This document shows, piece by piece, positions 1-7,701 of a DNA stretch of 22,923 nucleotides. The notes under the pieces were generated by a model that saw only the letters and a list, made by a program, of their open reading frames with translations, had not been told where the DNA came from and made no database searches. The position numbers and the translations under genes are program-made. The stretch is from the NCBI GenBank assembly GCA_029879945.1, contig JAOUPJ010000015.1:1-22923 (forward strand), written 5' to 3'. The DNA comes from Gammaproteobacteria bacterium. Its GTDB lineage: Bacteria > Pseudomonadota > Gammaproteobacteria > S012-40. The number at the start of each line of letters is the position of its first letter. Position 1 is the first letter of the stretch.

Positions 1-1
1 A

Positions 2-343
2 GACCTGTTTCACACCGTCGCTGTAGTAAAAGTTCCCGAGTCTTTAAGCTTCGGTTTTGGTGAGGTGGACGCCGATATACAGTTCCCTGAGCAGTTGGAT
101 AATTTTAATTTCAGTGAGCTGGAGCCCGGTGTGCTTGTTGCCAAGACCCGATCCGGGCTCACGCAACATCTGTCTGTGGTGGATGAAAGCGGCAATCACA
201 TCGATGAAAAATATCTGAGTTATAAGGATGACGAGATCCGATTACATCGAAAGGTCATGCCTTCCATGCTGACCATGGATGAAACAGTGATAAGACAAGA
301 CTGTCTTTGTTATTTGATGGAACGCTATCGTTTACCGACGTAG
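2..343 (+). CDS. C-terminal part of an unrecognised protein (truncated by window edge)
   Basis: The frame is open from the first complete codon at base 2 to the TAG at 341-343, so this is the last ~113 residues of a gene that begins before the window. I do not recognise the family. The visible part is soluble-looking and acidic in its first half (DADIQFPEQLDNFNFSELEP), has no membrane segment, and ends in a short basic tail (MERYRLPT). Its last 19 bases overlap the 3' end of nadB on the opposite strand, a compact convergent arrangement. A GTG at 65 would give a 92-residue protein, but the frame stays open upstream of it, so a longer gene is more likely. In many relatives ygfZ, sdhE or ygfX lie near nadB; nothing visible here identifies any of them. 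Confidence 0.55.
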   Translation, partial: DLFHTVAVVKVPESLSFGFGEVDADIQFPEQLDNFNFSELEPGVLVAKTRSGLTQHLSVVDESGNHIDEKYLSYKDDEIRLHRKVMPSMLTMDETVIRQDCLCYLMERYRLPT

Positions 344-1947
344 TTTTCCGGAATCAGGATGGTGTTCTGCGGTGGCTTGCTGTCATCCCGCTCGGGATAA
401 TCCAGCGTATAGTGTAGGCCCCGGCTCTCTTTTCGACTCATGGCGCTCAGTATTATCAAGTCGGCCACATGCACCAGATTGCGTAGCTCGATCAAGTCAT
501 TGGTAACACGGAAATTTCCGTAGTACTCCTGTGCCTCACGCTTCAAGAGATCCACGCGATGTTTGGCGCGCTGCAGGCGTTTATCGGTGCGAACGATGCC
601 CACGTAGTCCCACATAAAACGTCTTACCTCATCCCAGTTGTGTGATACCACCACCTCTTCGTCTGAGTCGGTAACACGGCTTTCGTCCCAGGCGGGGAGT
701 TCAGGCGCTTTGGGCATGTCATTGATATGTTCTCTTATGTGATCCGCAGCCCGAAACGCAAAGACGATACACTCCAGCAAGGAGTTACTGGCCATGCGAT
801 TGGCACCATGCAGTCCGGTAAATGCCGTTTCCCCGATGGCATACAGGCCATCCAGGTCTGTGCAGCCATTGAGGTCAGTCTTTACGCCGCCGCAGGTGTA
901 GTGGGCGGCGGGAACCACGGGCAGGGCTTGCTTGGTCATATCAAATCCAAATTCCAGACAACGCTGGTAGATAGTCGGAAAATGACTGGTGACGAACTCA
1001 GCGGGCTTGTAACTGATGTCTAACAGGACGTGATCCAGTCCATCTCGCTTCATGACATGGTCGATCGCACGGGCGACAATATCCCGCGGTGCCAGCTCTG
1101 CCCGAGGATCGAAATCTTTCATGAAGGGCGTGCCATCTGGCAGTAACAGTCTACCTCCTTCACCACGCACTGCCTCAGTGACCAAAAAGGACTTGGCCTT
1201 GGAGTGATAGAGACAAGTGGGATGAAATTGTACAAATTCCATGTTTCCTACACGGCAGCCGGCCCGCCAGGCCATGGCGATCCCGTCTCCGGTCGAAACA
1301 TCCGGATTTGAGGTGTAGAGATAGGCCTTGCTCGCTCCACCTGTCGCCAGGATAGTGCAGCGCGCGTTAAATACCTTAACGTATTGCTCAGTTTTGTCGA
1401 GTACATAGGCGCCGACACAGCGCCCTGCACTCCAACCGATACGGTCCCCGCGGATCAAGTCCACGGCGATGTGATGCTGATAAATGGTGATATTGGGGTG
1501 AACGCGTACCTGTTCGGCCAGGGAGGTCTCAATTTCCTTGCCCGTGGCATCTGCTGCATGATAGACACGTCTGTGACTATGTCCCCCTTCGCGGGTAAGA
1601 TGATAGTCACTGCTACCATCCTCCTGCGCCTCTTTCGTGAAGCTAACCCCTTGTTCCAAAAGCCAGTTAATGGCTCTTGGGCCGTTTTCTACGGCAGTGC
1701 GTACCGCCTCCTCATCACACAAGCCGGCACCGGCGTTCAGGGTGTCTTCGATATGGGAGGCCAGGGAGTCATCCTGTTGGGCAACCGCTGAAATACCACC
1801 TTGGGCATAAACGGTACAGCCTTCGGTCATTTCACCTTTGGCGATTAGTGCTACCTGGTATTGATCTGCCAACTGCAGGGCGAGCGTGAGTCCGGCCGCA
1901 CCTGTACCCAAGACCAGAACATCGCATTCAACTTGATTATAAGTCAC
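325..1947 (-). CDS. nadB: L-aspartate oxidase
   Basis: NadB is the FAD enzyme that oxidises L-aspartate to iminoaspartate, the first step of de novo NAD synthesis before NadA, in the cytoplasm. The 540-residue product has the usual length and family landmarks. There is an N-terminal dinucleotide-binding motif (VLGTGAAGL, about residues 12-20), a YAQGGISA segment, the active-site region around GGHSHRRVYHAADATG, the APRDIVARAI segment, HYTCGGVKTD, and the C-terminal FAD-contact run IGETAFTGLHGANRMASNSL. The start is a GTG (complement of 1945-1947) preceded by a weak GAG ribosome-binding element. It is transcribed divergently from rpoE, a gene pairing found in E. coli, Pseudomonas and many other Gammaproteobacteria. 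I am very sure of the identity; only the exact start is open. Confidence 0.97.
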   Translation of the reverse strand: MTYNQVECDVLVLGTGAAGLTLALQLADQYQVALIAKGEMTEGCTVYAQGGISAVAQQDDSLASHIEDTLNAGAGLCDEEAVRTAVENGPRAINWLLEQGVSFTKEAQEDGSSDYHLTREGGHSHRRVYHAADATGKEIETSLAEQVRVHPNITIYQHHIAVDLIRGDRIGWSAGRCVGAYVLDKTEQYVKVFNARCTILATGGASKAYLYTSNPDVSTGDGIAMAWRAGCRVGNMEFVQFHPTCLYHSKAKSFLVTEAVRGEGGRLLLPDGTPFMKDFDPRAELAPRDIVARAIDHVMKRDGLDHVLLDISYKPAEFVTSHFPTIYQRCLEFGFDMTKQALPVVPAAHYTCGGVKTDLNGCTDLDGLYAIGETAFTGLHGANRMASNSLLECIVFAFRAADHIREHINDMPKAPELPAWDESRVTDSDEEVVVSHNWDEVRRFMWDYVGIVRTDKRLQRAKHRVDLLKREAQEYYGNFRVTNDLIELRNLVHVADLIILSAMSRKESRGLHYTLDYPERDDSKPPQNTILIPENYVGKR

Positions 1948-2038
1948 TAAAATCTCGAAGATAATCGGTTAAAGCCAGACTGGCCCGGCCTTTTGTACCG
2001 CTAGTCCGATTATTTTAGCGCGATTTGGCAAATTAATT

Positions 2039-2067
2039 TGAACATTTGTAACAGGCTTGCGGTCATA
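2039..2067 (+). promoter_or_regulatory. Candidate sigma-E promoter of rpoE
   Basis: TGAACAT at 2039-2045 resembles the sigma-E -35 element GGAACTT. It is followed after exactly 16 bases by GTCATA at 2062-2067, which resembles the -10 element GTCTGA/GTCAAA. The predicted transcription start is near 2074, so the leader to the ATG at 2106 would be about 30 bases. Autoregulation of rpoE is known in several relatives. The match is by eye, not by matrix score. Confidence 0.55.
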
Positions 2068-2105
2068 TACTACAATCTGGGGTAGTGATAATAACTGGAA
2101 GTGCT

Positions 2106-2729
2106 ATGGACATGGCGAAGGACAAAGCTTCGCACAGCAGTGGTAAAGCGCTCGTTAGCGAAGCCAGCGTCGACAAAGATCTGGTTGAACGCGTTCAGCG
2201 GGGAGACAAAAAGGCGTTTGACCTGCTTGTGCTCAAATATCAGCACAAACTGACTAAAATCATCTCGCGCTATATCTACGACGCGGATGAGGTGTTGGAT
2301 GTCGCCCAGGAATCGTTCATTAAGGCCTATAGAGCCCTCCCAAATTTCAGGGGAGACAGCGCCTTTTATACCTGGTTGTACCGAATCGCTATCAATACGG
2401 CTAAGAATTTTCTGGTTTCACAGGGGAGGCGTCCCCCCGAATCGGATATAGATGCAGAAGAGGCAGAACAATTTGATACCTCTGCGGGTCTAAGAGAGAT
2501 AGGAACACCAGAGCGCATCGCGCTCAAAGATGAGATCCAGCGGGTCGTCAATGAAAGCATTGAACAGCTCCCAGAGGATCTGCGCACGGCGATTACACTC
2601 CGTGAGCTGGAAGGATTGAGCTATGAGGAGATTGCCCAGGCCATGGATTGCCCAGTAGGAACCGTGCGATCCCGGATATTTCGGGCACGGGAAGCCATCG
2701 ATAAAAAACTGGCCCCATTGTTGGATTAG
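2106..2729 (+). CDS. rpoE: RNA polymerase sigma factor RpoE (sigma-E / AlgU)
   Basis: This ECF-family sigma factor directs RNA polymerase to envelope-stress genes and is held inactive by RseA at the inner membrane. The protein shows region 2 (DLVERVQRGDKKAFDLLV through FRGDSAFYTWLYRIAINTAKN, with the typical DVAQESFIKAYRAL core) and region 4 (LPEDLRTAITLRELEGLSYEEIAQ, then GTVRSRIFRAREAI). I chose ATG 2106 (GGAAG at 2097-2101, short 4-base spacer). ATG 2112 has a better spacing of 10. An in-frame GTG at 2085 would sit only about 10 bases after the predicted start of transcription and is unlikely. It heads the operon rpoE-rseA-rseB-rseC-mucD, and the gap to rseA is unusually long (157 bases). 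Confidence 0.97.
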   Translation: MDMAKDKASHSSGKALVSEASVDKDLVERVQRGDKKAFDLLVLKYQHKLTKIISRYIYDADEVLDVAQESFIKAYRALPNFRGDSAFYTWLYRIAINTAKNFLVSQGRRPPESDIDAEEAEQFDTSAGLREIGTPERIALKDEIQRVVNESIEQLPEDLRTAITLRELEGLSYEEIAQAMDCPVGTVRSRIFRAREAIDKKLAPLLD

Positions 2730-2741
2730 TTTTAAATATTG

Positions 2742-2764
2742 GCTGCAGTCGTTGAATCTGCAGC
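2742..2764 (+). repeat. Inverted repeat in the rpoE-rseA gap
   Basis: GCTGCAG (2742-2748) and CTGCAGC (2758-2764) form a perfect 7-bp stem with a 9-base loop, and a G-U pair could add one more. A T6 run begins 10 bases downstream (2775-2780), too far for a textbook intrinsic terminator. It could be a weak attenuator, an RNA processing signal or nothing. It is the only clear secondary structure I see in this gap. Confidence 0.4.
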
Positions 2765-2886
2765 TGAAGTAGAATTTTTTAAAAATATTGTCCAGTCTCA
2801 GAGATTTCTGTCGATCTGGTAGTTGGGTGCTGTATCATAAGCAGCCTTGGGTTTTGTAATATTTAGTCAGGTAGGGGTAGTTGCAT

Positions 2887-3600
2887 ATGTTGAATAAGAT
2901 CGATCAACAGATATCGGAAATGATCGACGACGAACTCACATCGGAACACCGTGAAAAGCTAATATGTAGTATTAAAAGCGATAGTTCCAAGATGTGTAAA
3001 TGGGAACGCTATCATCTTATTAGCGACGCCATGCGAAACACGCTTCCCAATCACATCGACAACTCTCTCTCCAAACGAATCCAAAACGCCCTCGAATCTG
3101 AACCTGCAATCCTTGCCCCCAATTCTGAAAAAAGAACTCATATTAAGCACTCCGGCCCGACTATAGTCTCACTGCCTCCTGTTGTTCGGGGTAAGAGCCA
3201 TGGTTTTAGACCCGTTGTGGGTTTGGCCACGGCGGCCATGGTTGGGGCTATGTCTTGGTTTGGATTACAACTCATGGACAACCCCGGAGCTTCGGCTTTT
3301 CCCGTAACGGCAAACGAGTTGGTGAGCAATGAACCCTCTCATGGACAGGCCGCCGTCGCCGTAAACGTATCGGCCCCTGTTACTGCCCAGAATTCCAATG
3401 TCATCCCTTTTACTCCTAATTCTGTTTTATCTCCCGTATTAGCTGAGCAGCAATGGAAGCGCCTGGGTACAGATAACCAGCAGGTTTTGGGTCCCTATAT
3501 CGTGGAGCATAGCGAGGCGACAAATGGAGTAGGCATTATTACCCAGGGTGTTGTTCCGTTTGCCCGAGTCGTCAATTTTGGTGCTGATGGGGCACAATAA
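2887..3600 (+). CDS. rseA: Anti-sigma-E factor RseA (MucA-like)
   Basis: This single-pass inner-membrane protein has a cytoplasmic domain that sequesters sigma-E and a periplasmic domain that binds RseB. Regulated proteolysis (DegS, RseP) releases the sigma factor. The N-terminal domain shows the family pattern IDQQISEMIDDEL (residues 5-17) and KWERYHLISDAMR (38-50). One hydrophobic segment lies at about 109-130 (VVGLATAAMVGAMSWFGLQL), followed by a ~107-residue periplasmic tail. I chose ATG 2887 because AGGGG at 2873-2877 is 9 bases upstream; an in-frame TTG at 2881 is too close to that site. The stop overlaps the rseB start by one base (TAATG), implying translational coupling. Divergence in the tail is normal for this family. 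Confidence 0.93.
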   Translation: MLNKIDQQISEMIDDELTSEHREKLICSIKSDSSKMCKWERYHLISDAMRNTLPNHIDNSLSKRIQNALESEPAILAPNSEKRTHIKHSGPTIVSLPPVVRGKSHGFRPVVGLATAAMVGAMSWFGLQLMDNPGASAFPVTANELVSNEPSHGQAAVAVNVSAPVTAQNSNVIPFTPNSVLSPVLAEQQWKRLGTDNQQVLGPYIVEHSEATNGVGIITQGVVPFARVVNFGADGAQ

Positions 3601-4610
3601 TGCGAATAGACCGTGTTGCGTCTACTGCCCTTTTTTTTTCTTTAGTCCTTAATCCCCTTCAAAGTTCAGCAACAGAAAATGTCTCTGTTGCTGTGCAGTG
3701 GCTGGAGCGTATGATGGATGCCGCTCGACACCTCAACTATCAGGGTACCTTTGTCTACATGCGTAACGGAGACATGGACTCCATGCGCGTCCTGCATAAG
3801 TATGACGAAAGGGGTGAGCAGGAGCGTCTGGTTTCATTAAACGGTGATGGCCGACAGGTAATCCGAAATAATGACCACGTGGTCTGCCTTCTCGCCAAGG
3901 GGCAGCAACTGGTGCTGGATAATCAACGTCGCGCCAATTCACGATTAACCGCCTTTCCTCCTATACGGGGCGCAGAATTAAGTAGACTAGGGCAGCACTA
4001 TCAATTTGAAGTCAGCGCTGAAGATCGGGTCGCCGGGCGCGTCGCCAAAATCATTAGTATTCAACCTAAAGACGAGTATCGATATGGGTATCGCTTATGG
4101 ATAGACAGAGAAAACGGTCTGTTGTTGAAGTCTAATATTTTAGACAAAAACGGTAACATCATGGAGCAGCTAATGTTCACCAGTATGGAATTGGTAGACT
4201 CAATACCTGACCAGATGTTCAAGATTGCTGACTCTATTGTGGCCGCGAGTGAAGCAAAAAAAGAAAGGCCTGGTGTTAGGTCCGATAAAGAAATCCAGTG
4301 GAAGGTAGCGGGCATACCCAAAGGTTTCACCACAAAAAACCACACTCACCACCAGTTGTCTAATGGTTCCTTGGTGCAGCATGTGGTGATGTCAGATGGA
4401 TTGGCGGCTGTGTCTGTGTTTATTGAAAAATCATCTGCGAATGTGGAATCAACTCCAACCGGTGCTGCGCAAAGTGGGATATTGAGTACCTATACGTCAA
4501 TCGTCAATAACTTCAAGGTTCTGGCGGTCGGTGAAGTCCCCATGAAAACTGTGCAGATCATTGCAAATTCAGTAAATATGTCCGAAACTACCCAGCCCGG
4601 ACCAAAATGA
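3600..4610 (+). CDS. rseB: Sigma-E regulatory protein RseB (MucB)
   Basis: RseB is a periplasmic protein that binds the periplasmic part of RseA and protects it from DegS. It is proposed to sense lipoprotein or LPS intermediates through its LolA-like N-terminal domain. The 336-residue product has a Sec signal peptide (about residues 1-24, ending ...LQSSA). The MucB/RseB N-terminal domain opens with AVQWLERMMDAARHLNYQGT and continues with FVYMRNGDMDSMRVLHKYDE. A C-terminal domain (about 220-330) contains PKGFTTKNHTHH and VQHVVMSDGLAAVSVFIE. Its start overlaps rseA by one base and its end overlaps rseC by four (ATGA). A T9 run at 3631-3639 lies inside the signal-peptide coding region. Confidence 0.95.
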   Translation: MRIDRVASTALFFSLVLNPLQSSATENVSVAVQWLERMMDAARHLNYQGTFVYMRNGDMDSMRVLHKYDERGEQERLVSLNGDGRQVIRNNDHVVCLLAKGQQLVLDNQRRANSRLTAFPPIRGAELSRLGQHYQFEVSAEDRVAGRVAKIISIQPKDEYRYGYRLWIDRENGLLLKSNILDKNGNIMEQLMFTSMELVDSIPDQMFKIADSIVAASEAKKERPGVRSDKEIQWKVAGIPKGFTTKNHTHHQLSNGSLVQHVVMSDGLAAVSVFIEKSSANVESTPTGAAQSGILSTYTSIVNNFKVLAVGEVPMKTVQIIANSVNMSETTQPGPK

Positions 4611-5101
4611 CAGAAGAACAGGCCCTCGTTGTAGAAGTCAACGGTGATTATGCGATCATTGAGACCATGCGCAAATCGACTTGTGGCTCATGCGGCGTTA
4701 ACCAGGCCTGTGGTACTTCTCTGTTGGCGAAAGTCATCGGAAATAAACGGGCTCGCGTGAGCGCGCGGAATACGGTGGGTGCCAGGGTGGGTGAAACGGT
4801 CGTAGTAGGCGTAGACGATAAGGCCATAGTCAGTGGCTCGTCCCTGGTCTATGCGCTTCCTCTCGCGAGCATGTTTTTAACGGCCTTGCTAGCGGGCTGG
4901 GTGTGTACGACATTTGGGTATCTTTTCTCTGAGGGAATACAGATTTTATCGTCTCTATTTGGCTTGCTGATTGGTTTTTTTCTTGCTAACCGAATAGCTC
5001 GCACAGGTGCAATGCGAGGGAAGTTCGAAGCAAAAATACTACGCAAGGCTGAAACAGAATTGCGATTTTATGAAACCAAGTCTGTAAATGCTGGTCAATA
5101 G
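4607..5101 (+). CDS. rseC: SoxR-reducing / sigma-E regulatory protein RseC (MucC)
   Basis: RseC/MucC is an inner-membrane protein of the sigma-E operon; an RseC homologue also takes part in the Rsx/Rse complex that reduces SoxR. The 164-residue product has the family layout. A short N-terminal domain carries clustered cysteines (CGSCG at 26-30 and a further Cys at 35), followed by two hydrophobic segments (about 83-106 and 110-127). The tail is charged. Translation is coupled to rseB through the overlapping ATGA. The cysteine cluster is a plausible redox or Fe-S site, as known for the family, but that is not shown by this sequence alone. Confidence 0.92.
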   Translation: MTEEQALVVEVNGDYAIIETMRKSTCGSCGVNQACGTSLLAKVIGNKRARVSARNTVGARVGETVVVGVDDKAIVSGSSLVYALPLASMFLTALLAGWVCTTFGYLFSEGIQILSSLFGLLIGFFLANRIARTGAMRGKFEAKILRKAETELRFYETKSVNAGQ

Positions 5102-5147
5102 TTGTACATACTTCACGTAATTATATAAGAAAGTAGCAGGAGTCAAG

Positions 5148-6566
5148 ATGAAGCGAGTCCTAGTCGGCTTGATAATGGCCGTAGTGTTAAGCGCTACAGA
5201 GGCCAGGGATCTACCGGACTTTACCACGTTGGTGGAAAAAAATGCGCCGGCGGTTGTTAATATCAGCACAGAACAAAACGTTAAGACCAAGGCGCGTGCG
5301 CAGCGCAATTTGCCACCAGGAATGCCGGAAAACGGGCCTTTTAACGATTGGTTTAAGCATTTTTTCGGAGAGGAAGACGATGGGGAAAGAGGTGAAGACG
5401 GACGCCGTTTTCCTCAGTCTCTGGGTTCAGGATTCCTTATTTCTTCAGACGGTTATATTCTTACCAATAATCACGTTATCGAAGATGCAGACAAGATCAT
5501 TGTTCGACTAAGCGACAGGCGGGAACTTGAAGCCGAATTGATCGGAAAAGATAAGCGTAGCGATCTTGCACTCATCAAAATCAAGGGCGATGATCTACCC
5601 AAGGTTAGTTTAGGCAACTCCGAAAAGTTAAAGCCCGGTGAATGGGTATTGGCGATCGGTTCTCCGTTTGGCTTTGATTATTCGGTTACGGCTGGTGTCG
5701 TCAGTGCCAAAGGCAGGAGTTTACCTAGAGAAAATTATGTTCCCTTTATCCAGACCGATGTTGCCATAAACCCAGGAAATTCGGGTGGACCCTTGTTTAA
5801 TTTGAAGGGCGAAGTTATCGGAATCAATTCCCAGATCTACAGTCGCACGGGTGGCTATATGGGTTTGTCCTTCGCAATTCCCATCAATATGGCAATGAAT
5901 GTAGTCGAACAGCTCAAGAAAAACGGCTATGTGAAACGAGGTTGGCTGGGTGTATTGATACAGGATGTTACCCGAGAGCTTGCAGAATCCTTTGACATGA
6001 AAAAACCTCATGGTGCCCTGGTCGCCAGGGTGTTGCCCGATAGTCCGGCTGAAAAGGCTGGTTTCGAAGTAGGCGATATTGTGGTCGAGTTTAACAGTGA
6101 GGAAATTGATCATTCGTCGGATTTACCCCCAAAGGTGGGTATTACACCAATCGATAAAAGTGTGCCTGTGCAGATCATTCGCAAGGGCAAACGTAAAATG
6201 CTTAAAGTCATGATAGGTGAGCTACCCAGTGAAGATGATACAAAGGTCTCTAAAAACGAAAGCGACTCCCAAAAGTTCGAAGGTCGACTGGGGATTTCAG
6301 TGGTTGAGCTTACTCCACCGCAGCGGGAGCGTATGCAGCTAAAAGACCAGGGTGGTGTCTTTGTGAATGATGTAAAACAGGGCAGCCCGGCACGTGAAGC
6401 GGGAGTTCGGCGTGGTGATGTGATTTTAATGGTTAACAATATTGATATAAAAGACCTTGATCATTTTAACTCGGTGGTTAAGGGTCTCCCGGATGATAAA
6501 CTGGTTCCGCTATTAATCAATCGAGCCGGGAGTCCGATTTTTCTCGCAATGCGAGTCTCTGAGTAG
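5148..6566 (+). CDS. mucD: Periplasmic serine protease MucD (DegP/HtrA family)
   Basis: MucD is a periplasmic trypsin-like protease and chaperone that degrades misfolded envelope proteins and dampens the sigma-E response. The 472-residue product starts with a signal peptide (MKRVLVGLIMAVVLSATEA). The catalytic triad is visible: His109 in NNHVIEDA, Asp139 in RSDLALIKI, and Ser212 in INPGNSGGPL. Two PDZ domains follow, at about residues 265-355 (SPAEKAGFEVGDIVV) and 375-468 (SPAREAGVRRGDVIL). The ATG is preceded by a GCAGGAG ribosome-binding site. It is 46 bases after rseC, so probably the last gene of the operon. It ends 8 bases from the convergent hydrolase gene with no obvious terminator between them. 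Confidence 0.96.
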   Translation: MKRVLVGLIMAVVLSATEARDLPDFTTLVEKNAPAVVNISTEQNVKTKARAQRNLPPGMPENGPFNDWFKHFFGEEDDGERGEDGRRFPQSLGSGFLISSDGYILTNNHVIEDADKIIVRLSDRRELEAELIGKDKRSDLALIKIKGDDLPKVSLGNSEKLKPGEWVLAIGSPFGFDYSVTAGVVSAKGRSLPRENYVPFIQTDVAINPGNSGGPLFNLKGEVIGINSQIYSRTGGYMGLSFAIPINMAMNVVEQLKKNGYVKRGWLGVLIQDVTRELAESFDMKKPHGALVARVLPDSPAEKAGFEVGDIVVEFNSEEIDHSSDLPPKVGITPIDKSVPVQIIRKGKRKMLKVMIGELPSEDDTKVSKNESDSQKFEGRLGISVVELTPPQRERMQLKDQGGVFVNDVKQGSPAREAGVRRGDVILMVNNIDIKDLDHFNSVVKGLPDDKLVPLLINRAGSPIFLAMRVSE

Positions 6567-6574
6567 AGTCGGAA

Positions 6575-7621
6575 CTACCTGTTTCGCTGATATTTTAAGT
6601 GTGGCTGGAGAAATACCGGAATACGTTTCTCCAGCCAATACTCCAATTTCCATGGCCAGTTTCCGCTGATAAATCCAACATGCCCACCATGCTTTGTAAA
6701 TTCAGTTTCTATCGCTGGGGAAAGTTGATGTTTTGCAGGTAGTGACTCGATGCTCATAAACGGGTCATCTACAGCGTGAACGAGTAGTGTGGGTGTGGAG
6801 ATATTTTTCAGGTATTGGGAAGCGCTACAGGCGTTGTAATACTCGTCCACTCCCTTGAATCCGTGTAAGGGAGCGGTGAACCAGTCATCAAATTGAAAAA
6901 AGTTTCTTGCTTTGTCCAAAAGTTGTAAGCGAATCCCCTTGGGTGGTGCGACCCGTTTGAATTTTTCTTTGAGTAGCCGTTTCTGGCAATTGAGCAAATA
7001 TCGTTGATAGAATCGGGAAAAACCGGAATCCAGAGCAGTGGCCGCGTCCTGAAGCACATAGGGCACTGAAACCGCTACGGCAGCAGTTAATAGGTCTGCC
7101 ATTTCTTTGTTTCGGCCCAGGCCATTGAGAAGAATGCTGCCTCCAAGGGAAATGCCAACCGCAAACAATGGAATGTTTGGGTGACGGCTTTTTAGAACTT
7201 TGAGAATTTGTAGTAGGTCGCCATAGGCACCGGCATGGTAGCTATGGGCAAAGTGATTAGGTTCTCCCGAGCTTCCTCGAAAGTGGAGCAGGCCACAGGC
7301 CCAACCCCTTTTGGCGAGTGAACTCAAGAGTGCCGGCGCATAACGTGACTCCATATTGCCACCCAGTCCTGGCAATATCAGCCCGATCGCTTTGGCCTGG
7401 TGTCGATTACCAGCGACCCAATCCACGTCCACAAAATCAGCATCGGGAAGGCGGAATCGTTCCCTCTCCAGTTTAACCTTGACCGTTCGTCTGAGTTTTT
7501 GAGACCAGATCGTTTGGGCGTGTCTGTTTTTCAACCAGAATGGAGCGGTGTACGGCTTTAGGTTTTTCACTGTTGAGTCATAATTTTTTTCTGTGTTAAT
7601 AATAGTATAACGGTTCACCAT
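6575..7621 (-). CDS. YheT-type alpha/beta hydrolase
   Basis: A 348-residue member of the AB-hydrolase family that includes E. coli YheT and eukaryotic ABHD1/3-type esterases. Its physiological substrate is unknown. The N-terminal YheT hallmark is present (PFWLKNRHAQTIWSQKLRR, about 27-45). It is followed by the oxyanion-hole strand LILPGLGGNMES, the nucleophile elbow GISLGGS with Ser158, Asp286 in AVDDPF, and His314 in KHGGHVGF. There is no signal peptide, so it is probably cytoplasmic. It is convergent with mucD and divergent from rfbB. Upstream of the ATG (complement of 7619-7621) the sequence is AT-rich with no strong ribosome-binding site. Confidence 0.88.
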   Translation of the reverse strand: MVNRYTIINTEKNYDSTVKNLKPYTAPFWLKNRHAQTIWSQKLRRTVKVKLERERFRLPDADFVDVDWVAGNRHQAKAIGLILPGLGGNMESRYAPALLSSLAKRGWACGLLHFRGSSGEPNHFAHSYHAGAYGDLLQILKVLKSRHPNIPLFAVGISLGGSILLNGLGRNKEMADLLTAAVAVSVPYVLQDAATALDSGFSRFYQRYLLNCQKRLLKEKFKRVAPPKGIRLQLLDKARNFFQFDDWFTAPLHGFKGVDEYYNACSASQYLKNISTPTLLVHAVDDPFMSIESLPAKHQLSPAIETEFTKHGGHVGFISGNWPWKLEYWLEKRIPVFLQPHLKYQRNR

Positions 7622-7646
7622 ACAGGCCGATTGAACTGAAATTAAT

Positions 7647-7675
7647 GAAACTTGGTGTCGCTTTTGTTAGTCTTG
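7647..7675 (+). promoter_or_regulatory. Candidate sigma-E-type promoter of rfbB
   Basis: GAAACTT at 7647-7653 matches the sigma-E -35 consensus GGAACTT at six of seven positions. It is followed by a 16-base spacer and GTCTTG at 7670-7675, which resembles the -10 GTCTGA. Transcription would begin near 7682, giving a ~20-base leader that holds the ribosome-binding site AGGG (7691-7694). The spacer length equals that of the candidate in front of rpoE. Assignment is by eye. Confidence 0.4.
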
Positions 7676-7701
7676 GTCCGAACGATTAGTAGGGTAGTAG
7701 T

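Noticed and set aside
1384..1791. Open frame of 135 codons on the plus strand inside nadB
   Set aside because: It lies wholly within a confidently identified gene on the other strand, has no recognisable family and no ribosome-binding site, and is a shadow frame.
2085..2105. GTG at 2085 as the rpoE start, adding seven residues
   Set aside because: It has no ribosome-binding site and would lie only about 10 bases after the predicted transcription start. ATG 2106 or 2112 follows GGAAG.
2771..2800. Sigma-E promoter directly in front of rseA
   Set aside because: The -35 element is poor and the spacer is 17 rather than 16 bases, so it was kept only as a remark under the gap finding.
2881..2886. 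TTG at 2881 as the rseA start
   Set aside because: AGGGG is only 3 bases upstream of it but 9 bases upstream of ATG 2887, which also gives the normal family N-terminus.
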